Shown: piece by piece, positions 1-9,895 of the stretch
How the letters are laid out: each line of letters starts with the position of its first letter
Numbering within the stretch: the first letter of the stretch is position 1
Source of the DNA: Forficula auricularia
Taxonomy: Eukaryota; Arthropoda; Insecta; Dermaptera; Forficulidae
Direction of reading: 5' to 3'
Assembly: GCA_024734495.1 (NCBI GenBank)
Contig: JALMQS010000841.1
Span: forward strand, 2,232,662-2,296,661
Length of the DNA: 64,000 nucleotides
Translations under genes and position numbers: made by a program
Notes under the pieces: model-generated
What the model saw: only the letters and a program-made list of their open reading frames with translations
Database searches by the model: none
Told to the model about the DNA's origin: nothing

Positions 1-1250
1 CGTTTCGTCCTATATTTTTCGAATTCTTCAGGCAATTTTTAGGATCATCTTTCTCATTAATCGAATGTTTTCTACATTTGATTCAATCGCGAATCAACTG
101 TAGAGAATTTTTGTCAAATATTAAGTGAAAATAATGTTTGAACTTATATATTTCTAACTTGAAATAATGATCTTAAATAAATTTTTATAATTTTTCTAAT
201 TAATATAACAAAGAATAATTGCTATATCACTGAGAATTGTTTTGACCGTGCTTATTTGAAAAAAATATTTATCACGAGACTACTGCGGATTATGCTATTG
301 AAGTCTGTGGAGTCTTAAGTCTGGACCAAGAGAGAAAAAGATGTGATCGACTTAGCTACAATCCAACGTCATTTCTCATATAGCCCGCTAGACATTCGGA
401 TGGATCACCAAGCGAATTTGAAATCTCAGATGTTATATATTCAATCTCCCAGTCCAGAGCGCTCGGTCTATTAGTTTATTGTTATATTAATTAAAAAAAT
501 TATAAAAATTTATTTAAGATCATTATTACAAGTTAGAAATATATAAGTTCAAATATTATTTTCACTCAATATTTGTCAAAAATTCCCTACAGTTGATTTG
601 CGATTGAATCAAATGTAGAAAACATTCGGTTAATTTATGGCAAGCATCTAACATACATGCTAATAGACCGAGCGCTCTGGACTGGGAGATTAAATATATA
701 ACATTTGAGATTTCAAATTCACTCGGTGATCCATCCGAATGTCTAGCGAAATGACGTTGGATTGTAGCTAAGTGGATCACATCTTTTTCTCTCTTGGACC
801 AGACTTAAGACTCCACAGACTTCAATAGCATAACCGCAGTAGTCTCGTGATAAATATCTTTTTCAAATAAGCGCGGTCAAAACAATTCTCATTGATATAG
901 CAATTATTCTTTGTTATATTAATTATTAAAATTATTAAAATTTATTTCTCGTTAATAGATATACATATATACCGACCATTAGACTAGATTTTGCAATGAC
1001 ATAATTGACAAGGCTTAAACAAACTTAATACAACAAATACTAAACAAAACAAATAAAAAATCAAATAAAAAATCTTGATTTTGAAAAATTGGATTTTGTT
1101 TGAGATTTTTTTTTTTTTTTTTTAGTATCTGTTGTATTAAGCTTGTTTAAGCCTTGTCAATTATGTCATTGCAAAATCTAGTCTAATGGTCTGTATATAT
1201 CTATTAACGAGAAAGCAGATCTTAAAAATTGCCTGAAGAAGTCGAAGTGT
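1..1250. repeat. Foldback repeat family A, nested hairpin inside
   Basis: The stretch about 60-480 returns in reverse complement at about 490-940, giving two arms of roughly 400 bp with scattered mismatches. An outer pair of short inverted ends is also visible: CTTCAGGCAATTTTTAGGATC near 28-48 and its complement near 1212-1236. A second truncated copy lies at 45085-45860. The left end (1-34) read on the minus strand looks like a decayed hammerhead motif, CTGAAGA followed later by GACGAAACG. The element is non-coding; the small open frames over it are shadows. The family is not one I can name. Confidence 0.75.
955..1215. repeat. Inner hairpin within family A element
   Basis: The segment around 957-1030, containing AGACTAGATTTTGCAATGAC, reappears inverted at about 1128-1205. 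The arms are about 75 bp and almost identical, separated by an A/T-rich loop with a poly-T run. This looks like an independent small palindrome inserted at the right side of the larger foldback. Confidence 0.7.
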
Positions 1251-1610
1251 TGCAACTTTTGGAAATTTAGCTTTTAATTATTTTCTCAAGTCCAAGATCC
1301 CAATATCCAGCTTAATTACAACCTTAAATCTTTCAAAACCCAATACGACTACGTTAGAACAGTTTAACTCATTTTATAAAGTGCTTTATCTGTTCCTCTA
1401 TGTTTTTAATTACCCGTAGACGAATAAAAACGCTCATAACAACTATTAAAAAGGTTGTCTTAACAAGGTTCGAGTTTCCATTACAGAATGCATTTTCTTT
1501 GTAAGTGAAATTCCCTCCTTGTTAGGGACAGTTTTTTTATATATAATAAATTAGAACTATTTTATTTTGGGGACAGAATTCTAGAATTGATGGAAAAACA
1601 GTCCAAAGAT

Positions 1611-2421
1611 AAATAAGCTAACGTGTTCTGATGTGGCCATCCACTTGACTTTACCATTACAACCTGGCCCCTCACTTATATTTAATAAAATTATTTATAA
1701 TCATGTAGGGGAGGGGGGTTAGTTTTTCCATTTTTAGACTTCTGGGCTCCTATTGATTATGTATAGAAAATATGGTTGAGTTTGCTAAATGGCCAAGATT
1801 TTCATTTTTTGACCCCCCCCCCCCCCCACTTTGAGCGGTTTGTTTTTGCATTTTTAGTCTTCTGGGGTCTCACTAATTATGTATACAAAATTTGGTTGAG
1901 TTTGGTACAAGGGGCTAGATTTTCATTTGTTGGCCCTACACCCCCCCCCCCCCCCCATTTTGGGCGGTTAGTTTTTGCAATTTTAGACTTCTGGGGTCCC
2001 ACTGATTATGTATACAAAATTTGGTTGAGTTTACTCAAATGGCGTAGATTTTTAATTTTTAACCCCCCCACCTTCATTTTGGCTCGATATGTACCAAATC
2101 AGCGCTTAATCACAATGGACCAAAACTACGAGTGAAATTTGGTTTCGATATTCACACTAGTTTTTGAGCTAACTCGTCCATAAAATTTGGTAACGCACAG
2201 ACTAACAGACATTTTGACAAAACAATTATTATCTCGAAAAATATAATTTTTTCGATGTTCACTTATTAGAGCTTTTTTGTAGAACGAAATGCCATGGTTT
2301 CGCTCAATTTTTTTAATCAAAATAGTTTTAGCCGTTTTTGAGATATTTCAGAAAAAAAGAAGGAAAAAAACACTTTTTTCATGCACGATTACAATACTTG
2401 ACCATACCCTGTATGGTAAAG
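1611..2421 (+). repeat. Repeat family X, copy 1 (non-autonomous transposon)
   Basis: One end reads TGATGTGGCCATCCACTTGA and the other TTGACCATACCCTGTATGG. Inside are about three tandem modules of ~110 bp, each holding a poly-C tract, a TTTTGGGCGGTTAGTTTTTG box, and GATTATGTATACAAAATTTG. Four further copies occur at 15511, 16432, 20177 and 42751. Similarity reaches a few bases beyond the TGATGTGG end (AAATAAGCT.ACGTGTTC) in three copies, so the true left end may be near 1611. The ORF spanning 1776-2135 is a translation of the modules and is not taken as a gene. Confidence 0.75.
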
Positions 2422-2524
2422 TAAAAAGCAAAATAATACATTATAATAACTTATAAAATAAGACAATAACAATAAAAAAAACAAAATAATACATTAAAAT
2501 TATGGTTATAAAATAATTTTTTTT

Positions 2525-2712
2525 TATAAAAATGACAAAATATGCAGGGAAGTTAACTATTTGAGTCCTGAAAAAGTCAACAAAGTTTGACGAAACTTTG
2601 GGAATAAAATATAAATTATCTGCATAAAAATACAGTCCCCACTTGCCTATAACAACTTTAATAATTTAATCAATAGACAAAACTAATCAAAATAAATACA
2701 ATACAATGTTCA
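2525..2712 (+). repeat. Decayed Penelope-like/ribozyme repeat fragment (family P)
   Basis: This fragment matches the repeats at 37700-38240 and 50326-50620: it holds ATATGCAGGGAAGTTAACTA, then CCTGAAAAAGTCAACAAAG, then TATAACAACTTTAATAATTT. The hammerhead core has been mutated here (CTGAAAA in place of CTGAAGA) and stem II has an extra T. Confidence 0.6.
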
Positions 2713-2878
2713 CTCATAGATTAGTGTTAGCTTTTTGAGCAAAATTGCATCTCTGTTAATACTTAAGGAGAAATCCAGAAAGTTTTCCAATCGTTGTGAC
2801 AAATTATTGTAACATTGACTTAGTCTAAATACAGGATTTGCTTCAGAGTGCCGGATTAAATAATTGAATTGATTTTAG

Positions 2879-3214
2879 GTCTCTGGTTACGCGGCCACGC
2901 CCCCAAAATCACCGGGCGTCAATCTGCAGACAACTGCAACAATTGCCAAGGAACTTCTGAAGGCGGGCAACTCTCCGACAGCAGAAGCACTGGCTAAAGG
3001 ATCTCCGGGCTCTGGACCTGGAACTGGCATTCCTGTTGTAAGTTCCCTAGCAGCTTTGGGACTTGCATCTCCGGCTGCAGCTGCGGCGGCGGCGGCGGCA
3101 GCCGCTCAAATTTCTGCCGCCCCCATCGTAAATCCAATCGTTAAGCCCAAGGAACAGCTCCTCTATTTGGCGCAGTTACTTGGTTTCCAGGTGCAATTCT
3201 CCGATTTCCCAAAA
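2879..3214 (+). CDS. stau: staufen, internal coding exon (linker plus first half of C-terminal dsRBD)
   Basis: The exon encodes part of Staufen, the double-stranded RNA-binding protein that localises and anchors mRNAs in the cytoplasm and, in vertebrates, supports Staufen-mediated decay. It runs from a GATTTTAG acceptor to an AAA|GTAAGT donor and is 336 nt, exactly 112 open codons in phase 0. The first ~85 residues are a low-complexity linker rich in Gly, Ser, Pro and Ala, including an 11-residue alanine run coded mostly by GCG/GCA. The last ~27 residues (KEQLLYLAQLLGFQVQFSDF) match the start of the divergent last domain, dsRBD5, of Staufen proteins; the human counterpart has a closely similar YLSRVQGFQVEYKDFPK motif. 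The next exon joins in phase at 5288. Upstream exons are outside the window. The GC-rich exon stands out sharply against the AT-rich flanks. Identification rests on recognised motifs, not a search. Confidence 0.93.
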
Positions 3215-3384
3215 GTAAGTAATGCATATTTAAACATTAGTTTTATAAGAAAAAAACAATGCCTGAATTAATAGACCTCAGAAATGAGGCAATTTGAAAA
3301 AAACCCAAGAAGAAAACTGATATAGTTTACATGATCGTAAGAAATTGGATAAATAAATCAATCACAGAGTTTTATATTAAATAT

Positions 3385-3423
3385 GACGTACGTTTCTTCA
3401 CTTTATTTGTGATTTCTTCAGCG
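3385..3423 (-). ncRNA. Hammerhead-like motif in staufen intron
   Basis: Read on the minus strand: CTGAAGA, then a stem TCAC/GTGA with a 7 nt loop, then GAAAC, then GTACGTC, in which ACG and CGT can close a tiny stem III. Stem I complementarity is poor, so this may be a decayed copy or chance. It sits just beyond the last recognisable coding sequence of the minus-strand LINE relic. Confidence 0.35.
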
Positions 3424-3439
3424 ACTGCAAATCAAATAC

Positions 3440-4222
3440 AATTTTATACAATTAGACGATTATAAAGTTAGTTTGGGACGGGTCTCCTATTAGTTTAATT
3501 GCTCGCTTCTGAATTGCATCCAGTGTGTCAAGAGAATTCTTGGAGGCCCCTCTCCACAGATAAGAGCCATATTCGAGACAGGGACGATTTTTTTTTTAAT
3601 GATATTGATATGAGAAGGAGCTACACCAGAAGGTGCATCCACTAAAGGCCTGTATGGGATGGCCCCTCTATCGTGAAAAGAACAGAGTAGAAGGAAAGAA
3701 GCTGGGATCACGAGCCAAATCTCAGAAAGTTAGATACAATCTAATATCCAATTTACTAAGTTTTTAGGGGCTTCGAGCATTGGTAAATTCTCCGTTCGAT
3801 AAATTAGGTTAAATTTATCTCCCACTTAAAGAATTTGAGCCTTATACAGTGTGAGAAGTTGACTGGGAGTAAAATAGCGCCTAGACCTAAATAGAAGACC
3901 AAGCTTTAGCAGTGGTTAAGATATGGTCATTCCAAGAAAGGTCAGATCCTAGTGTGACGTCTAGCATTGAAATTTTATCCCTGAATTCCAGTGAGTTTGA
4001 ATCGAATGTTGTCTGGGAGGTTTCTATCGACGCGCCTAGAAATAAGGCAAGACTGAGTTTTCACCGCATTGAAGTTAACTAAGTTTTGGGATCCCCAGTA
4101 TTTAAGTCTGCCTAAGTCTAAATTAATTGAGGAGGCAATGTCTGAACGGTTTTTATGCGATGCAGGGGCGTTATGTAGGGTGCTGTCATCTGCGTAAGTT
4201 TTTTTTTTAAAAGACCTCAATA
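3440..4222 (-). pseudogene. Jockey-like non-LTR retrotransposon reverse transcriptase, broken
   Basis: Minus-strand translation from 4220 gives the catalytic YADD box followed by STLHNAP and LGRLKYWGSQNLVNFNAVKT, the usual order of palm and thumb motifs in jockey-group LINE reverse transcriptases. After frameshifts it continues with LGSDLSWNDHILTTAKA (about 3960-3900) and, beyond a nested insertion, with CLEYGSYLWRGASKNSLDTL and DAIQKRAIKLIGDPSQT (about 3583-3450). These are in the expected order and spacing once the 237 bp insertion at 3588-3824 is removed. Several stops and frameshifts make it non-functional. The endonuclease and the 5' half are missing. It lies antisense inside the staufen intron. 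The subgroup is a judgement from motif style. Confidence 0.85.
3588..3824 (-). mobile_element. Short poly(A)-tailed retroposon (SINE-like), copy 1
   Basis: A 237 bp unit runs on the minus strand from TGGGAGATAAATTTAACC to a poly-A tail (the poly-T at 3588-3597). The same unit with a longer tail is found at 45228-45474. It splits the LINE reverse transcriptase between the residues LYKAQI and RPCLEYG, which proves it is a separate, later insertion. No clear tRNA- or 5S-like head was seen, so it could also be the 3' end of a LINE. Confidence 0.75.
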
Positions 4223-4381
4223 ATCCGGCATTGGCAAATCCTCAAGTGTGCCGGTTTATCGAGGTTCTACTGAATATGTTTTGAGTTTCTTAGTACTGTA
4301 TCATTTTCCCCCAACACTTCTTCCAAAAAATTTTTACTTGTAAATCATCTTTGTTATTTTGAATTCAGTTTTCCTTGTGAA

Positions 4382-4423
4382 CTCCTGATGATGGGCTTAA
4401 TAACCCGAAATTTATATGTCGAG
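4382..4423 (+). ncRNA. Hammerhead ribozyme-like motif
   Basis: The parts in order are CTC (stem I), CTGATGA, GGG-loop-CCC (stem II), GAAA, a 7-nt hairpin, GTC (cleavage triplet), GAG (stem I). Stem I pairs CTC with GAG. One unpaired nucleotide sits between CTGATGA and stem II, as in every other motif in the window. A related sequence lies in the palindrome at 22268-22610. It is not known whether it is active. Confidence 0.55.
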
Positions 4424-5287
4424 ATAAAACACAAAACATAAATTTGTTTTATTTTTCGAAACTTACCTTGCAATTTTATTTACTCTTATTTAAAAATGTT
4501 TCACCTTAAGGTAGTTGTTTCGCGACAATATTAGCAAAAAGTTAATTCTAGAGTATTCAGAACAGACAATAAGGATTCACAATTCATAAGCCCAAAACTT
4601 TTTGCTGTTTATGTACCACTATTAACCAAATGCTCGTTTGACAAATCTGGCAACACTGTCCGAGCTTGTATATATTTTATCATAGAAATGTCAGATAAAG
4701 TACATTATAAAGGAAGATTTATAAAACAAAAAGTTCTTAATAAGCGATTGAAAGCTGTTGCGACAATGGCTGAAGCGAAAAAACTTCAAAAAAGTACTTA
4801 AGTTCAGCCACTTTTTAAGGTTAAATCAATACGTTGTTGTCAGCTTGTTTTTTGTGTAAATTTTCCATTATACGTTTTTCATTATTTATTCATTATTATA
4901 TCAGAAATTGTGTTGTAACTATGAATTAAAATTTTCCTAAAAAATGTATTAGTTATTGTTTAATGTTGGTTTAGTTTTTTTATAACAATAGTAAGAAGAT
5001 TTTATTAATTATAATTAAATATGTATGTAAACTTTCCGATATCTCGTATAGTGCAATGTATAAGAGTCTGAAAAACTCTATATTTGGAATTTAATATCTC
5101 CGGAACTATATTGTATAATAATATAATATATATAAATTTCGTTTTGCCACCAATCGATGCAGAAGTATTTATATAATAATCTGTTTAAATTTCAAAAAAA
5201 TCCTAAGAAAACCCATATCGTGAAACAACTACTTACCTTAAACTCTTTTAAAATTCAGGTTTCTGATGTTATTTGTTTGTATTACAG
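4424..5287. other. Remainder of staufen intron, AT-rich
   Basis: The interval between the ribozyme-like motif and the next staufen exon is AT-rich. Near 4507-4535 it holds TTAAGGTAGTTGTTTCGCG, one end of the TTAA-flanked MITE family seen at 13223, apparently a remnant. Nothing coding was recognised. The intron ends with a TGTTTGTATTACAG acceptor. Confidence 0.6.
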
Positions 5288-5506
5288 GGAAATCACAGCG
5301 AGTATCTGTCGCTGGTTTCTTTATCAACGGAACCCCCTCACGTATGTCACGGTGCGGGAAGTACAACCGAGGCTTCGCACGACCAGGCTGCTTTGACAGC
5401 CCTGCGTGCCCTTTCCGAGATCGGTCTGGATGCGGTGGCCTCTGCCTCTGCTGCAGGATCCGTCCCGCAAACCAACGGCCAACAGGAGACAGGAGTTGAC
5501 CCGTGA
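5288..5506 (+). CDS. stau: staufen, C-terminal coding exon (rest of last dsRBD)
   Basis: The exon follows a good acceptor (TTTGTATTACAG) and continues the previous one in phase: ...SDFPK then GNHSEYLSLVSLSTEPPHVC. The pattern of Ser-Leu-Val-Ser-Leu strand, Pro-Pro, CHGAG and HDQAALTALRALSEIG helix is the second half of the last Staufen dsRBD; human STAU1 has EFVSLINCSSQPP and HDMAALNILKLLSEL at the same places. The tail (ASASAAGSVPQTNGQQETGV) is low-complexity. A TGA stop falls at 5504-5506 and an AATAAA at 5660 could end a short 3' UTR. A consensus donor, CC|GTGAGT at 5503, overlaps that stop, so a splice to a downstream exon, for example at 9686, would remove it. Both ends may be used. Confidence 0.93.
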   Translation, partial: GNHSEYLSLVSLSTEPPHVCHGAGSTTEASHDQAALTALRALSEIGLDAVASASAAGSVPQTNGQQETGVDP

Positions 5507-5508
5507 GT
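5503..5508 (+). promoter_or_regulatory. Splice donor GTGAGT overlapping the staufen stop codon
   Basis: GTGAGT contains the in-frame TGA. Splicing here would leave the codon CC- to be completed by the next exon, while readthrough terminates after Val-Asp-Pro. The choice would decide the protein's C-terminus and 3' UTR. Confidence 0.5.
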
Positions 5509-5659
5509 TGATTGCAACACACTACGTCAAGTAGCAAGCCTCCTTTCAGCTCCGTCTTCCTCCCAAGCACCGTCCTTTCCACTAGATCACCCATTTAGTA
5601 TCGAACTGTTTGTTATACTTACTAACTATTCCTATTTTTTGTGATATTAGTACATAAAA

Positions 5660-5665
5660 AATAAA
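5660..5665 (+). promoter_or_regulatory. Candidate poly(A) signal AATAAA for short staufen 3' UTR
   Basis: AATAAA lies about 155 bp after the TGA at 5504, behind a CT-rich stretch less AT-rich than its surroundings. The hexamer is common by chance in such AT-rich DNA. Confidence 0.35.
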
Positions 5666-5898
5666 CTCATATTTATACCCGTGAAGGGATACTAACAATC
5701 AATGAATGTATAATTTTGTAATTTTTTTTATGTTGTCAGATAAGAATTTTAAATAAAGAGATTTTTAAAGAAATAAAGAAATGATAAAAAAATATAAGTT
5801 ATTAATTAAAACGAAATAAATTAACAATATCAAGAGACAACTTTTAAAAGATTGAAATACAAATTTTTATTAAGAAATATATTAATATTACAAAAGAT

Positions 5899-6335
5899 AG
5901 TGGAATTATTTATATTTCGATATAATATTATCGATTAAAAATATATCTCGAAGTGGAATTATTTATATTTCGATATAAGATTATCGATATAAAATATATC
6001 TCGAAGTGGAATTATTTATATTTCGATATAATATTATCGATATAAAATATCGAATAAAATATATTTCAAAGTGGAATTATTTATATTTCGATATAAAATA
6101 TATCTCGAAGTGGAATTATTTATATTTCGATATAAAATATATCTCGAAGTGGAATTATTTATATTTCGATATAATATTATCGATATAAAATATATCTCGA
6201 AGTGAAATTATTTATATTTCGATATAATATTATCGATATAAAATATCGAAATAAAAATATATCTCGAAGTGGAATTATTTATATTTCGATATAATATTAT
6301 CGATATAAAATATCGAATAAAAATATATCTCGATT
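5899..6335. repeat. Minisatellite, ~53 bp unit with internal palindrome
   Basis: Eight copies start with AGTGGAATTATTTATATTTC at about 5899, 5952, 6005, 6070, 6109, 6148, 6201 and 6268; spacing alternates among 39, 53 and 65-67 bp by loss or gain of a CGATATAATATTATCGATAT block. Each unit is partly self-complementary around that block. The open frame through it is only repeat translation. Confidence 0.9.
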
Positions 6336-6339
6336 GACA

Positions 6340-8420
6340 CTGAAATTTATATTATTTATACCTTTAACAATTTAAGGTCCCGTTTATTTAATCTAAAATT
6401 AAAATGATATATTTATTATTCATTTAAAGCAATAAACCTATCTTTTTTAATATAAATCTACTTTTTTTTGATTAATTTGTTTTAAATTTTTTTAAAAGCT
6501 CGCTTATATTATTGTTAATTTATTTCTATATTATTTAGAGTCAAAACTAATTAGACTTAAGAATATATTGAGCCGTGCAAATTGGGGCTAGAGAAATATA
6601 AATAAAAAATATAACATTAAATGTCGAGTTAAAAAATTAATTTTAGTTTATTGATCTATTTCATTAAAAGATCAATAATCTTTTTATATATAATATTATA
6701 TATCATTTTTAACTTTATCTGTAATGTTTAATACAGTTAAAAAAATGTATATATCATATTATTATTAAAATAGAAATTATGAATATATTAGAACTTAGTA
6801 GGATAGAATTTTATGAAATTAACTATTTTACTTGCTTAAACATTATTTTTGTGAATTCTAAATTTCGACATAATGGGGTTTTATTTTTTATTTATTTTTT
6901 ATTTTCTCTAATAGTATAATTATCGGGAAAATACTCTCACGTTAATTTACTAGGTCTAATTTTCTTGTTAGTCCTAAATAGTGACTCTTTCCTTTAATTT
7001 AAATATAGCCCAAATGGTCGAATTAAAAACTTTAACGAAACAATAATAAAATGAAGAAAAAATATTATCTAAATAAATACAGATATAGATATTTTTCAGA
7101 GTTTAATTTTACACGGTTATTATTATATTTATATTATTCTATAATTAAAATCTATATTAATATTGTTATATTCCCAGTGCAGTTTATATTTAATTTTTAC
7201 AAGATTCAATTATTTTATCCTTAAATAAATATTTCGTTTAAGGAATACAATAATTTTTACTTGTACGATTGAATAAAAAGGATTATCAAGATTGTTGCAA
7301 AGAACAATAATAGATATATTAGGATTCAATGTTCATTCAATCATTTTGTGAGTGATTAAAATATTCCTTTTTTTTTTTTTTAATATTGTTGCCCCAATTT
7401 TATTAAGGATTAGTTTCCAATCTATCGATTCTTAATAATTTATAAAATAGATAGATTCAAGTTTTTCTACAGATGAGATTCTTAATATATTTGCACGGCC
7501 TTTCAGATTTCTTTACTAAATATTTCTTAAATTAAGTAGATTTTTATAATTTTTTTTGTTTTGTCAATTTAAGATTTTTTTCTTAAAAAATAACAAGTAA
7601 TTTTTTTTTCATAATATATACTATAATAGAGCAAATTAAATAAATAATTGATTAAATTTAACATTGAAAATATTACTCTCCGCGTTATTTCTTTTCCAGA
7701 TAAATTATTAATATTAATTTTTAAGAAAAAATTTTAACCATTTTTAGAAATAAAATTTTTTTTGTTTTTTTATTTTCAAGAAGACTATCTTTTTTCCTAA
7801 TATATATTTTGTTTTTGAATAAAAAGAAAGAATTTTTTTTAATATTAAAATAAAGAGAGAAAAAAATTGATTTTTTGTAATATTCATTGTGAATATATTT
7901 GTTGAAAAATAGAGATTGACTATTAAGAGATTTTACTTAATTTTTATTGTGTTTTATATATTACGTTAAGAATTTAGTATTTTATTTTCAATTTTAATTA
8001 AAATTTTTTTTTAAAGTGTCACGGATTTTTTAGTTAAAGTTATAAGTGTATATGATTATAATTTAGCTGTATTTTTTTTTTATTTATATTTAAAAAAGTT
8101 AGTTTATGTTTTATAACGCATTTTTGTAACCACTTATTTTCTTTTGTAACGAAATAAAAATTATATCTCCCATTAACACAGAATTAATCACACTCATTTA
8201 CTATCTAATAATTATAATAATAATGGTATAAGTTTATTTAATAACTAATGAATAATCTCATAACATAATTCATACTACAAACATTTGGTGATTTTTCATA
8301 TAAACTTTTAGCAATAGCAAATAATATACTATCGTAAAATTAAATTTAAATAACGAAAGCTTGCATTAACAAGAGATTAGAAATAAAATTAAGTAAAAAT
8401 ATCTAATCTACTAAATTGAA
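6340..8420. other. Very AT-rich spacer, no gene seen
   Basis: About 2 kb of extreme A/T composition with poly-A/poly-T runs. No exon-like, repeat or RNA signal could be supported. If staufen splices to 9686, this is intron. Confidence 0.6.
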
Positions 8421-8429
8421 AGTTTTTGC

Positions 8430-8735
8430 CAAGAGTAGCAGAATTTTTATATATTGAAGGAGACAATAAAAGAGTGTGTCTTCTGCTGGAATTATAAATT
8501 TTATTTATTTATAACGAGACTATAGTTTCGAGGGCTTTGCCTCTTCATCAGTCTATTACAATGTATTCACAGGAATTAATTTATGAAATTCATAAATTAA
8601 TTCCTGTGAATACATTGTAATAGACTGATGAAGAGGGCAAAGCCCTCGAAACTATAGTCTCGTTATAAATAAATAAAATTTATAATTCCAGCAGAAGACA
8701 CACTTTTTATTGTCTCCTTCAATATCTAATCTACT
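8430..8735. repeat. Palindromic element family B, copy 1
   Basis: Two ~145 bp arms meet at TTATGAA|ATTCATAA (about 8580-8590) and are near-perfect inverted copies. Each arm runs from GAAGGAGACAATAAAAGAGT through TTCTGCTGGAATTATAAATT and ACGAGACTATAGTTTCGAGG to CACAGGAATTAATTTATG. Other copies lie at 31190 and 52119. The left flank TTTGCCAAGAGTAGCAGAAT is shared with family C, suggesting common ends. Each arm carries a hammerhead-like motif. Confidence 0.9.
8623..8661 (+). ncRNA. Hammerhead-like motif, family B right arm
   Basis: GA-CTGATGA, one unpaired A, stem II GAGGGC/GCCCTC with AAA loop, GAAAC, TATA, GTC, then TC. Stem II is perfect. Stem III can be only ACT/AGT with a two-base loop, and stem I starts with two pairs (GA/TC). 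The left arm (about 8518-8554) holds the same motif on the minus strand, with one stem II base missing. Confidence 0.55.
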
Positions 8736-8837
8736 TTATGGGCGAAAATTTTAAAACTATAGTCGATGAGAGTCGCCTCCCACTTGTTCGATTGAGCTAA
8801 AATTTTCCACAGATCATTGTTTTGTTGTTTGAAATAA

Positions 8838-9456
8838 AGGCTGATGCACACGAGGCTTTTTCTGTTACTTGCTCTTAACTTGTTCGCCCTACTTGCAATT
8901 TGAAGCTAGTTCGGTCAGGCTGAATTTTCGCCTGTTGGCTTCACACGAAGCTTTTTCAGAAATTAATTCAAGTTGGCCGACTAGGTTGCGCGCGCAAGTG
9001 TCAGTCCAGACAATGAATGCATATAAACTCTGCTCATCTTTAAAGGCATCAATTAATATTTCAATTTGTTCTTGAGTCCATTTTTGGAATTTGGAAGGCA
9101 TATTCTCTTTATTCATTGCATTAAAGAGTTTAACATTGAGAAACAAAATATCAGCTGATGTATTGTGCCAAGGTCCATGTCACTCACGTGATAAAATAAT
9201 GCTTTCCGATTGGCTGCTACTACAAGGATCAAGTAGCTTAACTTTTTTTTTTAGAACATGGTCTATCTTTTGAATCAAGCAAGCATGCTAGTAAGACAGT
9301 TCGGGGTGACGTCATTTTCTTCTTTTGAATCAAGCAAGCAAGCTAGTAAGACAGTCCGGAGTGACGTCATTTCGACCCCCCTCCATGCCTCCAAATTTAC
9401 AATTAGCCGAACAAGTAAGGAACAAGTAGAAGAAAATGTCTCGTGTGAAGCGGGAT
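8838..9456 (-). mobile_element. PIF/Harbinger-like non-autonomous element
   Basis: The ends are imperfect inverted repeats of about 60 bp: GGCTGATGCACACGAGGC on the left and, complemented, TCCCGCTTCACACGAGAC on the right. TAA flanks both sides (8835-8837 and 9457-9459), the 3-bp TWA duplication typical of PIF/Harbinger elements. A fragment of an accessory DNA-binding protein remains inside on the minus strand. Two ~60 bp direct repeats with AATCAAGCAAGCA..GCTAGTAAGACAGT lie at about 9274-9370. Confidence 0.7.
8889..9146 (-). pseudogene. Fragment of Harbinger Myb/MADF-like DNA-binding protein
   Basis: The frame begins MPSKFQKWTQEQIEILID (from an internal Met) and continues AFKDEQSLYAF. The W-T-x-E-Q-x-x-x-L-I-x-x-[FYV] pattern is the start of a Myb/SANT- or MADF-like domain, as found in the second protein of PIF/Harbinger transposons, which binds the inverted repeats and helps the transposase. 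After about 50 residues the frame runs straight into the right-arm inverted repeat, so only the domain's N-terminal part is left. It is an internal-deletion relic, not a working gene. Confidence 0.5.
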
Positions 9457-9685
9457 TAAGATAGGGGGGGTGGGATTTTTTAGAAAGTTGAAAAATTAGG
9501 GCTACCATAATGAACTTATATCCTATTTTTGTAATAATCCGAAGTCCTTAAATCGAAACATTGGTTTTGGAGATATTTTTCTTTTTTCTAACTTCCTGAA
9601 CCATTAATCCTCTTGAATAATTTTTTTTTAACTTTATTTTAATACTGAATTGGATTAATATTGATGTTTTGTTTTTAATTTTCAG

Positions 9686-9895
9686 AACCGGGTACACGCA
9701 ATAAGAAGATATCAAAACGAAAAACGAAGTGAACGAGAAGAGTTGAACCTGGTGAAGCAGTTGCATCTTGGCAGAGGATTAGAAAAAATCAACAAAGATA
9801 GAATTCGAAACGCATAGACGCCGACTTCAAAAAATTGGGCTTGTGGATGAACGGACTGAATAGTCAAAGAAGAAACGAAGCAATTTAGCGTTTTT
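9686..9895 (+). CDS. stau: Candidate downstream terminal exon of staufen
   Basis: A strong acceptor (TTTGTTTTTAATTTTCAG) precedes purine-rich sequence that is clearly less AT-rich than the flanks. Joined to the GTGAGT donor at 5503 the phase gives P-T-G-Y-T-Q and then TAA, so most of the exon would be 3' UTR. Another frame stays open for 43 codons (NRVHAIRRYQNEKRSEREEL...) up to a TAG at 9815, but needs a different donor phase; a third reads GTRNKKISKRKTK then stop. The right end is unknown. It could instead belong to an unrelated transcript. No decisive poly(A) signal was seen. Confidence 0.45.

Noticed and set aside
1776..2135. 119-codon open frame
   Set aside because: It translates tandem modules of repeat family X with poly-C tracts; the same modules in other copies are not open.
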